Source: Massilia terrae
Lineage (GTDB): Bacteria > Pseudomonadota > Gammaproteobacteria > Burkholderiales > Burkholderiaceae_D
Direction of reading: 5' to 3'
Assembly: GCF_024753145.1 (NCBI RefSeq)
Contig: NZ_JANUGU010000001.1
Location: forward strand, 1,116,001-1,180,000
Length of the DNA stretch: 64,000 bases
Shown here: positions 22,434-30,158 of the stretch, piece after piece
How the letters are laid out: the number at the start of each line of letters is the position of its first letter
How positions within the stretch are numbered: position 1 is the first letter of the stretch
Notes under the pieces: generated by a model
What the model saw: only the letters and a program-made list of their open reading frames with translations
Told to the model about the DNA's origin: nothing
Databases searched by the model: none
Translations under genes and position numbers: made by a program

Positions 22434-23213
22434 TTACTGCACTTTTGCCTTTTTAACCATTTCTTCCTGGTAGGCGGCCAGTTTACGCTGAGCCAGTTCT
22501 TCCTGGATCTGCGGCTTCACTTCATCCAGTGCCGGCAGTTTGGCCGGACGGATGTCGTCGACTTTCACGACATGGTAGCCATTGCCGGTGTGAACCGGGG
22601 TCTCGGTGACCTGGCCTTTTTGCAGGCCCTTGACGGCTGCGCCGAACTCCGGCGGGAAGGCCGACGGCACGGCCCAATCCAGGTCGCCGCCGCTGCTTGC
22701 GGTGCCGGTGTCCTTCGACTGCTTGGCCAGGTCTTCGAACTTGGCGCCGCCCTTGATCTTGGCGATGATGTCCTTGGCGGCTTGCTCGGTGTCGACCAGG
22801 ATGTGGCGGACATGGTATTCCTTGTCGCCGGTCTGGGCCTTGAACTTGTCGTACTCGGCTTGCACTTCGGCGTCGCTGACCGGGTGCTTGCTGATGTACT
22901 CGCGCGCCAGGGCGCTGATCATGATCGACTGGCGGGCGTTTTCCAGTGCCTGCTTCACGTCCGGCTTCTTGTCGTAGCCTTCCTTGGTGGCTTCCTGCAT
23001 CAGCACTTCACGGGCGATCACTTCCTTCTTGATCTGCTCGCGCAGCTGCGGGGTGTCTTGTGCCTGGCCCTGCGCCACCACCTGCTTGACGATGGCATCC
23101 ACGCGCGACGACGGAATCGCCTTGCCGTTCACGACGGCGAGGTTCTGTGCGAAGGCAGGAGCAGCGGCAACGGCGATGAGTGCTAACAGCAGGCGAGCTG
23201 GCTTAAAAGTCAT
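22434..23213 (-). CDS. Periplasmic parvulin-type foldase (PrsA/SurA-like), copy 2
   Basis: The 259-residue protein has the same plan as its downstream paralogue: signal peptide (FKPARLLLALIA to AFA-QN), AVVNGKAIPSSRVD segment, rotamase with EYHVRHILVDTEQ, GGDLDWAVP and GNGYHVVKVDD, and tail VKKAKVQ. The frame is open for 26 more codons upstream to a GTG, but the signal peptide and the aligned paralogue start fix the ATG used here. It lies 103 bp downstream of bolA. Differences from copy 1 cluster in the parvulin insert and the N-terminal helices, which may reflect divided client preference. Confidence 0.92.
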   Translation of the reverse strand: MTFKPARLLLALIAVAAAPAFAQNLAVVNGKAIPSSRVDAIVKQVVAQGQAQDTPQLREQIKKEVIAREVLMQEATKEGYDKKPDVKQALENARQSIMISALAREYISKHPVSDAEVQAEYDKFKAQTGDKEYHVRHILVDTEQAAKDIIAKIKGGAKFEDLAKQSKDTGTASSGGDLDWAVPSAFPPEFGAAVKGLQKGQVTETPVHTGNGYHVVKVDDIRPAKLPALDEVKPQIQEELAQRKLAAYQEEMVKKAKVQ

Positions 23214-23316
23214 TATGGATTCCTGTTGAGGGGAGTTTAGCTTGGACGGATTGAGACGTTTTTTTACTTCGTTTTCAAAATTGTCGGGCACGATTCTTAA
23301 GACTCACTGAATGCCG

Positions 23317-23592
23317 TCAAGACACTTCGGACGGCGCCAGCGCGGTTATCGCCAACGCGTGAATCTCGGTACGCATCATATCGTGCACGGAATCATACAC
23401 GAGTCGGTGTCGCATGACGAGCTTGAGCCCTTCGAAGCGCGCCGACACGATTTTGACTCTGTAATGACCACCGCCGGAGGCGGCGCCGGGGTGGCCCGCA
23501 TGCAGCGCCGAATCGTCCCCGAGTTCGAGCACGGTCGGCGCCAGCGCGGCTTCGAGGTGGGTGCGGATGCGGGCCAGGCGATCGTCGCTCAC
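23317..23592 (-). CDS. bolA: BolA family protein
   Basis: The 91-residue protein has the BolA/IbaG fold signature: [20 protein letters not shown] with the conserved His in [11 protein letters not shown], then [10 protein letters not shown] and [12 protein letters not shown]. BolA proteins partner monothiol glutaredoxins in Fe-S handling and influence envelope and morphology genes. The start is GTG, fixed by a perfect AAGGAGG at normal spacing. The GTG overlaps the yciB stop as GTGA, implying translational coupling. The frame continues open upstream, but that part is antisense-like or out-of-frame yciB sequence. Confidence 0.93.
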   Translation of the reverse strand: MSDDRLARIRTHLEAALAPTVLELGDDSALHAGHPGAASGGGHYRVKIVSARFEGLKLVMRHRLVYDSVHDMMRTEIHALAITALAPSEVS

Positions 23593-24218
23593 GCGTCCTC
23601 CTTCATGTGCTTGGCCAGGAACAGCATCTGCACAAAAATGAAGACGAAGAAGATGGCGGTGAAGCCAAACAGCTTGAAGCTGACCCAGGCGCTGGTATTG
23701 GCCCGGAACAGCACAAACGCGACGAACAGGTTGAGCGCGCCCATGGTGGCGAGAAAGCCCATCCAGGCGTAGCCGACGCGCTCCCAAATGGCTTCCGGCA
23801 GCTGGATATTGGCTTCCATGACTTTGCGCATCAGGTTATTCCGGAAGCCGAATTGCGCGACGGCCAATGCCAGTGCGAACGCCCAGTACAGGATGGTCGG
23901 CTTCCATTTGATGAAGTTCTCGTCGTGGAAGTAAATGGTGGCGCCGCCCATGACGGCGATCACGCCCAGCGACAGCCACAGCATGCCGTCCACCTTGCGC
24001 CCGCGCGCCAGCAGGTAGCCGATCTGCAGCATGGTGGCGACGATGCCGACCGCGGTGGCCAGCATGATGGGGGATTGGGCCGCGGTCAGCTGGCCGCCGG
24101 ACACGAGTGTGCCGAGGTATTGCGTGGCGAAAGCGTGCGCCGCTTCCTGGTGGCCCTCACCGAGCTTGTACACAAGGAAGAACAGAATGACGGGAAACAG
24201 GTCGAACAGGAATTTCAT
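23589..24218 (-). CDS. yciB: Inner-membrane septation/envelope protein YciB
   Basis: The 209-residue protein starts [19 protein letters not shown], the hallmark YciB (IspZ) N-terminus. It has five hydrophobic segments and the conserved [11 protein letters not shown] and [17 protein letters not shown] stretches. YciB is an inner-membrane protein that interacts with cell-elongation and division proteins and affects envelope integrity. It lies 14 bp after msrB and overlaps bolA. The upstream extension of the frame (18 codons) is not part of the family. Confidence 0.94.
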   Translation of the reverse strand: MKFLFDLFPVILFFLVYKLGEGHQEAAHAFATQYLGTLVSGGQLTAAQSPIMLATAVGIVATMLQIGYLLARGRKVDGMLWLSLGVIAVMGGATIYFHDENFIKWKPTILYWAFALALAVAQFGFRNNLMRKVMEANIQLPEAIWERVGYAWMGFLATMGALNLFVAFVLFRANTSAWVSFKLFGFTAIFFVFIFVQMLFLAKHMKEDA

Positions 24219-24232
24219 AGATCGAACGTGGT

Positions 24233-24628
24233 TCAGGCGGGTTCGAAACGCAAGGCGGCCGAATTGATGCAATAGCGTAGACCGGTCGGCGGCGGGCCGT
24301 CCGGGAATACGTGGCCGAGGTGCGCGTCACATACCGCACAGATAATTTCGGTGCGCAGCATACCATGGCTGCGGTCGACCTTCTCGATGACGTTGTTCGG
24401 ATCGAGCGCGCGGAAATAGCTCGGCCAGCCGCAGCCGGATTCGAACTTGGCGTCGGACTCGAACAGCGCGGTGCCGCAGCACACACAGTGGTAGATGCCG
24501 TGTTCGTGGTGGTCCCAGTATTTGCCGGTGAAGGCGCGCTCGGTGGCGGCGTGGCGCGTCACCTGGTATTCCATCGGTTCGAGCTGGGCGCGCCACTCGG
24601 CGTCGGTCTTGCTTACTTTGTCGGTCAT
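24233..24628 (-). CDS. msrB: Peptide-methionine (R)-S-oxide reductase MsrB
   Basis: The 131-residue protein has the zinc site Cys48/Cys51 (CVCCGT) and Cys97/Cys100 ([10 protein letters not shown]), and catalytic Cys120 in [11 protein letters not shown]. It reduces methionine-R-sulfoxide in proteins, using thioredoxin. AAGGAAA five bases before MTDKVSKTD picks this start over a 17-codon extension. No signal peptide is present, so it is cytoplasmic. It follows selO by 14 bp and precedes yciB by 14 bp, forming one transcript with a redox theme. Confidence 0.96.
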   Translation of the reverse strand: MTDKVSKTDAEWRAQLEPMEYQVTRHAATERAFTGKYWDHHEHGIYHCVCCGTALFESDAKFESGCGWPSYFRALDPNNVIEKVDRSHGMLRTEIICAVCDAHLGHVFPDGPPPTGLRYCINSAALRFEPA

Positions 24629-24642
24629 GGTATTTCCTTGAT

Positions 24643-26106
24643 TCATGAGGAGCAGCTCACCTCGAGGTGGCTGGCCCAATCGGGCGGCAAGGCCGCGTAC
24701 GCGTCATTCTCCGGCTGGTCGTCGTAAGGGTGTTCGAGCACGGACAAGAGCTTGCGCACTTCGCTGAAGTCGTCATTCTGCGCCCGCTCGATCGCAACCT
24801 GAGCCAGATAGTTCCGCAGAATATACTTGGGATTGGTTCGCATCATGTGTTCGCGACGAACCGTGTCGACGCTGTGCTCGCGGCGCAGGCGTTCGCGGTA
24901 TCTTACGGCCCAGGCATCGAAGCCTGCGCGGTCGATGAACAGGTCGCGCAGCGGGGCGTCGTGTTCCGGCGCGTCGACCTGCAGCGCGCCCAGGCGGCGG
25001 AAGAACAGCGTGAAGTCGGCGTGATTGTCCTGCATGAGCTTGAAAGTTTCGTCCAGCAGCTCGCGGTCGCCTTCTTCATTTGTCGCCAGGCCGAGCTTGG
25101 CGTGCAGCAGCTCGTCGATCTTTTTGGTGAAGGCCGGCTGGTAGACGTCCAGCGCCTGCTGGGCATCTTCCACCTTGCCGATCAGGGGCAGCAGGGCGTT
25201 GGCCAGCGCGTAGCAGTTCCAGTGTCCGACCGGGGGCTGGTTCGCATACGAGTAGCGGCCGTGGCTGTCGGTGTGGTTGCAGATGTGGTCGGGGTCAAAC
25301 GCTTCCATGAAACCGAAGGGCCCGTAGTCCAGGGTCAGGCCGAGGATGGACATATTGTCGGTGTTCATCACGCCGTGCATGAAGCCGACGGCCTGCCACT
25401 GCGCGATCAACTGCGCGGTGCGCTGGGTGACTTCCCGCAGGAGCTTCGCGTAGCGCTCGGGGCCGGTGCCCAGCTCGGGGTAGAAATTGTCGATCACGTA
25501 GTCGGCGAGCACGCGCAGCTCGTCCGGCTTGTTGCGAGAGTGCCAGTGTTCAAAGGAACCGAAACGCACGAAGCTGGGCGACATGCGGGTTACCACGGAC
25601 GCGGTTTCGATCGTTTCGCGGATCACCGGCTGGTTCGAGCCCGTCAGCACCAGTGCGCGCGTGGTCGGGATGCCGAGCGCGGCCATCGCTTCGGAGCACA
25701 GGAATTCGCGGATCGAGGAGCGTAGCACGGCGCGGCCGTCGCCCATGCGCGAGTAGGGCGTCTTGCCGCTGCCCTTAAGCTGCAACTCCATCGGGCCGTT
25801 GGCAGTGGCAAGGTCGCCGAGCAAGATCGCGCGGCCGTCGCCCAACTGTCCGGCCCAGACACCAAACTGGTGGCCCGAATACACGGCCGCCAGCGGTTCC
25901 GAGCGCGCAGCGACCCGGTTGCCGCTGAAAAGGGCAAGGAAATCGTCGTTCTCCAGCTCCCGGACGTCGAGCCCGACCAGCGCTGCCGCCGGTCCGCTCG
26001 CGGCGACAAAATAGGGCGCGGGCAGGGGCGTCGGGATCAGGCGTGTATAGAACGCGGGCGGAAGTTGTGCGAACGAGTTACGCAGCGGAAGATCGTCGGC
26101 AGTGAT
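24643..26106 (-). CDS. selO: Protein adenylyltransferase SelO (YdiU), start codon non-canonical or lost
   Basis: The pseudokinase fold is evident: [58 protein letters not shown] and [18 protein letters not shown]. SelO transfers AMP to Ser, Thr or Tyr of redox proteins such as glutaredoxin. The end is SCSS, with Cys third from the C-terminus where animal SELENOO has selenocysteine. The conserved N-terminus ([34 protein letters not shown]) is in frame back to a TAA at 26149-26151, yet contains no ATG, GTG or TTG before a GTG deep inside at 25884. The start given is an ATC preceded by GGAA, which gives a normal 487 residues. CTG at 26085 is an alternative. Confidence 0.85.
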   Translation of the reverse strand: MTADDLPLRNSFAQLPPAFYTRLIPTPLPAPYFVAASGPAAALVGLDVRELENDDFLALFSGNRVAARSEPLAAVYSGHQFGVWAGQLGDGRAILLGDLATANGPMELQLKGSGKTPYSRMGDGRAVLRSSIREFLCSEAMAALGIPTTRALVLTGSNQPVIRETIETASVVTRMSPSFVRFGSFEHWHSRNKPDELRVLADYVIDNFYPELGTGPERYAKLLREVTQRTAQLIAQWQAVGFMHGVMNTDNMSILGLTLDYGPFGFMEAFDPDHICNHTDSHGRYSYANQPPVGHWNCYALANALLPLIGKVEDAQQALDVYQPAFTKKIDELLHAKLGLATNEEGDRELLDETFKLMQDNHADFTLFFRRLGALQVDAPEHDAPLRDLFIDRAGFDAWAVRYRERLRREHSVDTVRREHMMRTNPKYILRNYLAQVAIERAQNDDFSEVRKLLSVLEHPYDDQPENDAYAALPPDWASHLEVSCSS

Positions 26107-26219
26107 GGCGGTTCCAGTTTGATGTTGGCAATGGATGATGTCAGGATTTTACCGTACGCGGCGGATTCTATTGGGGCGGCGCTGACCTGCAAACGTGCGT
26201 TACATCTCGCAACACGCGT

Positions 26220-26276
26220 TCGACAGTGTCGACGGCGGCATCTTTAAATAAAACGGTCGTACTTTTCAGTTATAGT
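26220..26276 (+). promoter_or_regulatory. Candidate promoter and operator of the beta-oxidation gene
   Basis: TCGACA-G-TGTCGA (26220-26232) is a perfect 6-1-6 palindrome. TATAGT at 26271-26276 is a good -10 box 38 bp before the start codon. The -35 region is AT-rich but not consensus. Confidence 0.4.
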
Positions 26277-26313
26277 GCACGCGTTGCCAATTCAACCAAC
26301 AACGAGGAGAGCC

Positions 26314-28401
26314 ATGAGCGCCGAGTACACCGTCCAGGGCCAGGTTGCCGTCATCACGCTGAATAATCCGCCGGTCAACGGCCTTGGCCTGGAGACGCGT
26401 ACCGCGGCCGTCCAGGCTATCGGCAGGGCCGAAGCGGACGAAGCCGTGAAGGCCATCGTGCTGACCGGGGCAGGCAAGGCCTTCTCGGGCGGCGCCGACA
26501 TCCGCGAATTCAATTCTCCCAAGGCGCTGACTGAGCCGACCTTGCACACCCTGATCCGCACGGTCGAGGGCAGCAGCAAGCCGGTCGTCGCCGCGATCCA
26601 TTCGGTGTGCATGGGCGGTGGCCTGGAATTGGCGCTTGGCTGCAACTATCGCGTCGCGGCAGCGGGCGCGCAGATCGCGCTGCCAGAAGTAAAGCTGGGC
26701 CTGATCCCTGGCGCCGGCGGTACGCAGCGCTTGCCACGCCTGGTCGGCATCGAGCGGGCGCTTGAGATGATCGTCACCGGCGTGCCGGTGCCTTCCGAAA
26801 AACTGGCTGGCAGTGCCTTGTTCGATGAACTCGTTCCTGACGCAAGCGAGCTGCTTTCGGCCGCGATCAAATTCGCCGAGAACATTGCGGATGTCCGTCC
26901 GCTGCCGAAGGTGCGGGACCGCAAGGTCGCCCATCCCGATCTCGACGCCTTCCTGAAGGGCGCACGAGAGCGGGTGAAGGCGGCAGCCGGTGCGTTTCCT
27001 GCGCCTGTCGCCTGCGTCGATGCCATTGCGGCCTCGGCGACAATGCCCTTTGAGGATGGCCTGAAATTCGAACGTGATCGTTTCCTGCAGCTGAAGGAAA
27101 CGACGGAATCGAAGGCTTTGCGCCACTCCTTCTTCGCGGAGCGTGCGGCCAGCAAAATTCCCGATGTGCCTGCCGATACGCCGCTCCGCAACATCGCCAA
27201 GGCTGCCGTCATCGGCGCCGGCACCATGGGCGCGGGCATCGCGATGAACTTCGCCAATGCAGGCATTCCGGTGACCATCCTGGAGATGAAGCGGGACGCG
27301 CTGGACAAGGGCTTCGCCACCATTCGCAAGAATTACGAGAGCGCGCTCAAGAAAGGCAAGCTGACGTCAGAAAAACTTGAAGAGCGTCTGAACCTCATCA
27401 GCGGCACGCTGTCTTACGAAGAGATCGCGGATGCCGACATCGTGATCGAAGCCGTGTTCGAAGAAATGGCGGTGAAGGCCCAGGTGTTCCGCGAGCTGGA
27501 CAAGGTGATGAAGCCAGGCGCAATCCTGGCCTCCAACACCTCCACGCTGGACATCAACAAGATCGCGGCGGTCACCAGCAGGCCGCAGGACGTCATCGGC
27601 CTGCATTTCTTCAGCCCGGCACAGGTGATGAAGCTGCTGGAGATCGTGCGCGGGGCGCAAACCGGCAAGGACGTGCTGGCCACTGCGCTGGCCTTGTCGA
27701 AGAAGCTTAAAAAGACGGGCGTGGTTGCGGGTGTATGCGACGGGTTCATCGGCAACCGCATGCTGGAGCAGTATCTGCGCCAGGCAGGCTTCCTTCTGGA
27801 CGAAGGGGCGACGCCCGAACAGGTGGACAAGGCGATCGAAAAGTTCGGCTTCGCGATGGGGCCGTTCCGCATGAGCGACCTGGCCGGCAACGACGTGGGC
27901 TGGTATATCCGCAAGCGGCGCGCGGTGGAGTCGCCGCACCTGGTGTATTCGCGCACGGCCGACATCCTGTGCGAACTAGGGCGCTTCGGACAAAAGTCGG
28001 GTGCGGGCTGGTACGACTACAAGCCCGGCGACCGTCATGCGCATCCGTCGCAGCTGGTCAACGACATGATCGCCGACTACTCGCGCCAGCAGGGCATCCG
28101 GCGCCGCAAGGTGTCGGACGAGGAAATCATCGAGCGGCTGGTGTATGCGCTGGTGAACGAGGGCGCCCGGATCCTGGAGGAGGGCATTGCGCTACGTGCG
28201 TCGGATATCGACATGGTCTACCTGAGCGGCTACGGCTTCCCCCTGCACCGGGGCGGCCCGATGTTCTATGCCGACACCGTCGGCTTGCCCCATGTGCTGG
28301 AGGCCATTGAGCGGTATGCGCGCGGGCGCCATGGCGAGGCGTGGGCGCCGGCGCCGCTCATGGTGCGGCTTGCCATCGAGGGGAAGGGATTCGTTAGCTG
28401 A
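26314..28401 (+). CDS. Fused enoyl-CoA hydratase / 3-hydroxyacyl-CoA dehydrogenase (FadB/FadJ-like)
   Basis: The 695-residue protein has an N-terminal crotonase domain (about 1-190: GKAFSGGADIREF, CMGGGLELALGCNYR, LPEVKLGLIPGAGGTQRLPR). The NAD-binding domain (from about 297: AAVIGAGTMGAGIAMNFANAG) and the C-terminal dehydrogenase domain follow, with VIGLHFFSPAQVMKLLEIVRG holding the catalytic His. It performs the second and third steps of fatty-acid beta-oxidation, hydration and NAD-dependent oxidation. It is monocistronic, without a thiolase (fadA) neighbour, so it is an auxiliary paralogue or specialised for other acyl-CoAs. GAGGAG precedes the chosen ATG. Confidence 0.93.
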   Translation: MSAEYTVQGQVAVITLNNPPVNGLGLETRTAAVQAIGRAEADEAVKAIVLTGAGKAFSGGADIREFNSPKALTEPTLHTLIRTVEGSSKPVVAAIHSVCMGGGLELALGCNYRVAAAGAQIALPEVKLGLIPGAGGTQRLPRLVGIERALEMIVTGVPVPSEKLAGSALFDELVPDASELLSAAIKFAENIADVRPLPKVRDRKVAHPDLDAFLKGARERVKAAAGAFPAPVACVDAIAASATMPFEDGLKFERDRFLQLKETTESKALRHSFFAERAASKIPDVPADTPLRNIAKAAVIGAGTMGAGIAMNFANAGIPVTILEMKRDALDKGFATIRKNYESALKKGKLTSEKLEERLNLISGTLSYEEIADADIVIEAVFEEMAVKAQVFRELDKVMKPGAILASNTSTLDINKIAAVTSRPQDVIGLHFFSPAQVMKLLEIVRGAQTGKDVLATALALSKKLKKTGVVAGVCDGFIGNRMLEQYLRQAGFLLDEGATPEQVDKAIEKFGFAMGPFRMSDLAGNDVGWYIRKRRAVESPHLVYSRTADILCELGRFGQKSGAGWYDYKPGDRHAHPSQLVNDMIADYSRQQGIRRRKVSDEEIIERLVYALVNEGARILEEGIALRASDIDMVYLSGYGFPLHRGGPMFYADTVGLPHVLEAIERYARGRHGEAWAPAPLMVRLAIEGKGFVS

Positions 28402-28510
28402 CGAATGATGTGTCGCGCACACGCATCACGGCGGGTGCGAATTGGCGGCTGCGTGGCGTCAGTGCCCCGCCTGTATTTCCTTGGGAAAACACCTGAACGA
28501 GCAGGAGCAC

Positions 28511-28525
28511 TACCCGCAACGGGTA
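28511..28525. promoter_or_regulatory. Perfect inverted repeat upstream of the MFS gene
   Basis: TACCCG-CAA-CGGGTA has 6-bp arms around a 3-nt centre, 65 bp before the MFS start. With no following T run it is more likely an operator than a terminator. Confidence 0.35.
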
Positions 28526-28590
28526 AGAATCGCGTTTACATCTACTGCGGGCCACGCTACAGTTTGTTATCTTTTATTTAGCTGTCCCGC

Positions 28591-29808
28591 GTGAAAAATC
28601 ACCTTCTCATCGCCACGGCATGCCTGCTGGGTCTGCTGGCTACGACTGGCGCGTCCCTGCCGTACCCCATCCTGCCTCCCTTGTTCGCCGCGAGTACGCC
28701 GAACAACTTAAACCATTTTCTAGGTTTGCCTCCTAACTTATTGTTTAGCATCGCATTGCTGATCAATCCGCTTGGGCTCTTGCTTGGCAACGCGGTGATG
28801 GGGCCCTTATCGGATCGTTTCGGGCGGCGCAAGCTGGTCCTCGTCACTGCGGCCGGCGCCGCCTTGGGCCATGTACTGACCGCGGGCGCGCTGGCCATGG
28901 AATCGTATCCGCTGTTCCTCGCCGCCCGCTTCGGTACCGGGCTGATGGAAGGTCAGGCGCCGGTGGTGCGGGCGCTGCTGGCGGACAAGCTGGAAGGCGA
29001 TCTGCGCAATCGCGCCTTGTCGTGGTTCAACGGAGCGCTGCACCTGGGCTGGCTGTTCGGTCCCTTGATGGCCGGGATCACCATCAGCCTGGGCTTGTCG
29101 GTGCCGTTCTATATCGCGGCCGGCGCCTTGTTGCTGGGCGCCTGCCTGGCTTTCGTGGCGCTCGATCGGGATAAGGCGCACGGCCATGTTGGCTCGTGGC
29201 TGTCGGTGGCGCGCGAACGCCATGCTTTCAACCTGCTGCGCCACGAAGACCTGCGCCTGCTGTTCATCGTGCAGCTCGCCTACACCTGCGGCGTGACCGG
29301 CTTCTACGAGTTCTATCCGCTGTGGCTGGTCGAGATCGGTCACTTCGATACGCGTGGCATCTCGCTCGTCAACGTCGGCCTGTGCGGCGTGATGACCTTG
29401 TCCGCGGCCGTCGCTGGCGGTCCCAGCCGGCATGATCCGCTGCGCCGTTCAAGTCTTTATGCGGTCGCCGTGGCGCTGGCAATTGCCTGCGTGGCCCTCG
29501 GCAACCTGTGGCTCGGCTTGGCCGGTATTGTGTTCTTTGGTCTTCCGCACGCGTTCTACAACGCCACCATCCAGGCCTGGGCGGCCGACCGTTTCGGCAG
29601 CCACGGCCTGGGCTCAGTGATGGGCCTGCTTTCGACCACCTTCTGTTTCGCGAATATCGTGATGGCATTGGGCGGCGCCGTGCTAACGCTGTTCGACACC
29701 CGCCTGATTCTGCTCACCGGCGCCGGCCTGAGCGCCTGGGCCGCTTGGCGCATGCGCGTGTGGCGCTGGGACGATCCGGCGCCAGTGGTGAAAGCGGCGA
29801 TCGAATAA
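28591..29808 (+). CDS. MFS transporter, probable drug/metabolite exporter type
   Basis: This 405-residue hydrophobic protein has about twelve membrane segments. The MFS loop signature GPLSDRFGRRKLV lies after the second segment, and LFGPLMAG comes before the sixth. A short central loop around VARERHAFNLLRHEDLR separates the two halves. The start is GTG without a clear ribosome binding site; a later ATG would cut into the first membrane segment, so GTG is kept. The stretch at 28690-28760 is noticeably richer in AT than its surroundings. The substrate cannot be told, and no regulator gene is adjacent. Confidence 0.85.
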   Translation: MKNHLLIATACLLGLLATTGASLPYPILPPLFAASTPNNLNHFLGLPPNLLFSIALLINPLGLLLGNAVMGPLSDRFGRRKLVLVTAAGAALGHVLTAGALAMESYPLFLAARFGTGLMEGQAPVVRALLADKLEGDLRNRALSWFNGALHLGWLFGPLMAGITISLGLSVPFYIAAGALLLGACLAFVALDRDKAHGHVGSWLSVARERHAFNLLRHEDLRLLFIVQLAYTCGVTGFYEFYPLWLVEIGHFDTRGISLVNVGLCGVMTLSAAVAGGPSRHDPLRRSSLYAVAVALAIACVALGNLWLGLAGIVFFGLPHAFYNATIQAWAADRFGSHGLGSVMGLLSTTFCFANIVMALGGAVLTLFDTRLILLTGAGLSAWAAWRMRVWRWDDPAPVVKAAIE

Positions 29809-29852
29809 TCCGGGCCGCTGCAACAGTGGCCCGCATCGCTTGCGCGGCCCGC

Positions 29853-30077
29853 TCAGCCTGCCAGCTTGCGTAGCGTGTTCGCGACCGGGTCGAGCACGCC
29901 GTTGTCGGTCCAGTAGGTGGTGTGCGACCACGGATTCCAGCTCTTGGCGACGAGGTCGAACAGGCCCTGGCCCGCATTGATCTCCACATCCTTCACCAGT
30001 TTGCCGTAGGCTTCCGACAGTGGCTGCAGTGGCCATCCCAGCACATCGTCGCGATCGTAGAAGTTCAGCCACTTGTA
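29853..30077 (-). pseudogene. 3' remnant of an alpha/beta-hydrolase-like gene
   Basis: About 74 codons in frame to a TGA read like the C-terminal end of a serine esterase or lipase-like protein: YKWLNFYDRDDVLGWPLQ, VEINAG, WNPWSHTTYWTDN and a final helix. Upstream the frame runs into unrelated sequence and then the terminator of the MHS carrier gene. There is no start codon, signal or catalytic serine segment. I infer a truncated gene. The family assignment rests on motif resemblance only. Confidence 0.55.
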
Positions 30078-30112
30078 ACTAGTGGCAATGTTGCAACGAG
30101 TGGCGAACGCAC

Positions 30113-30139
30113 AAAAAAAGCCCCCGCGAGCGGGGGCTT
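30113..30139 (-). terminator. Strong terminator of the MHS carrier gene
   Basis: A 9-bp stem (30118-30126 with 30131-30139) is followed on the minus strand by seven T residues, 20 bp after the carrier stop. Confidence 0.93.
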
Positions 30140-30158
30140 CGAACAGCTGACGAACTGT

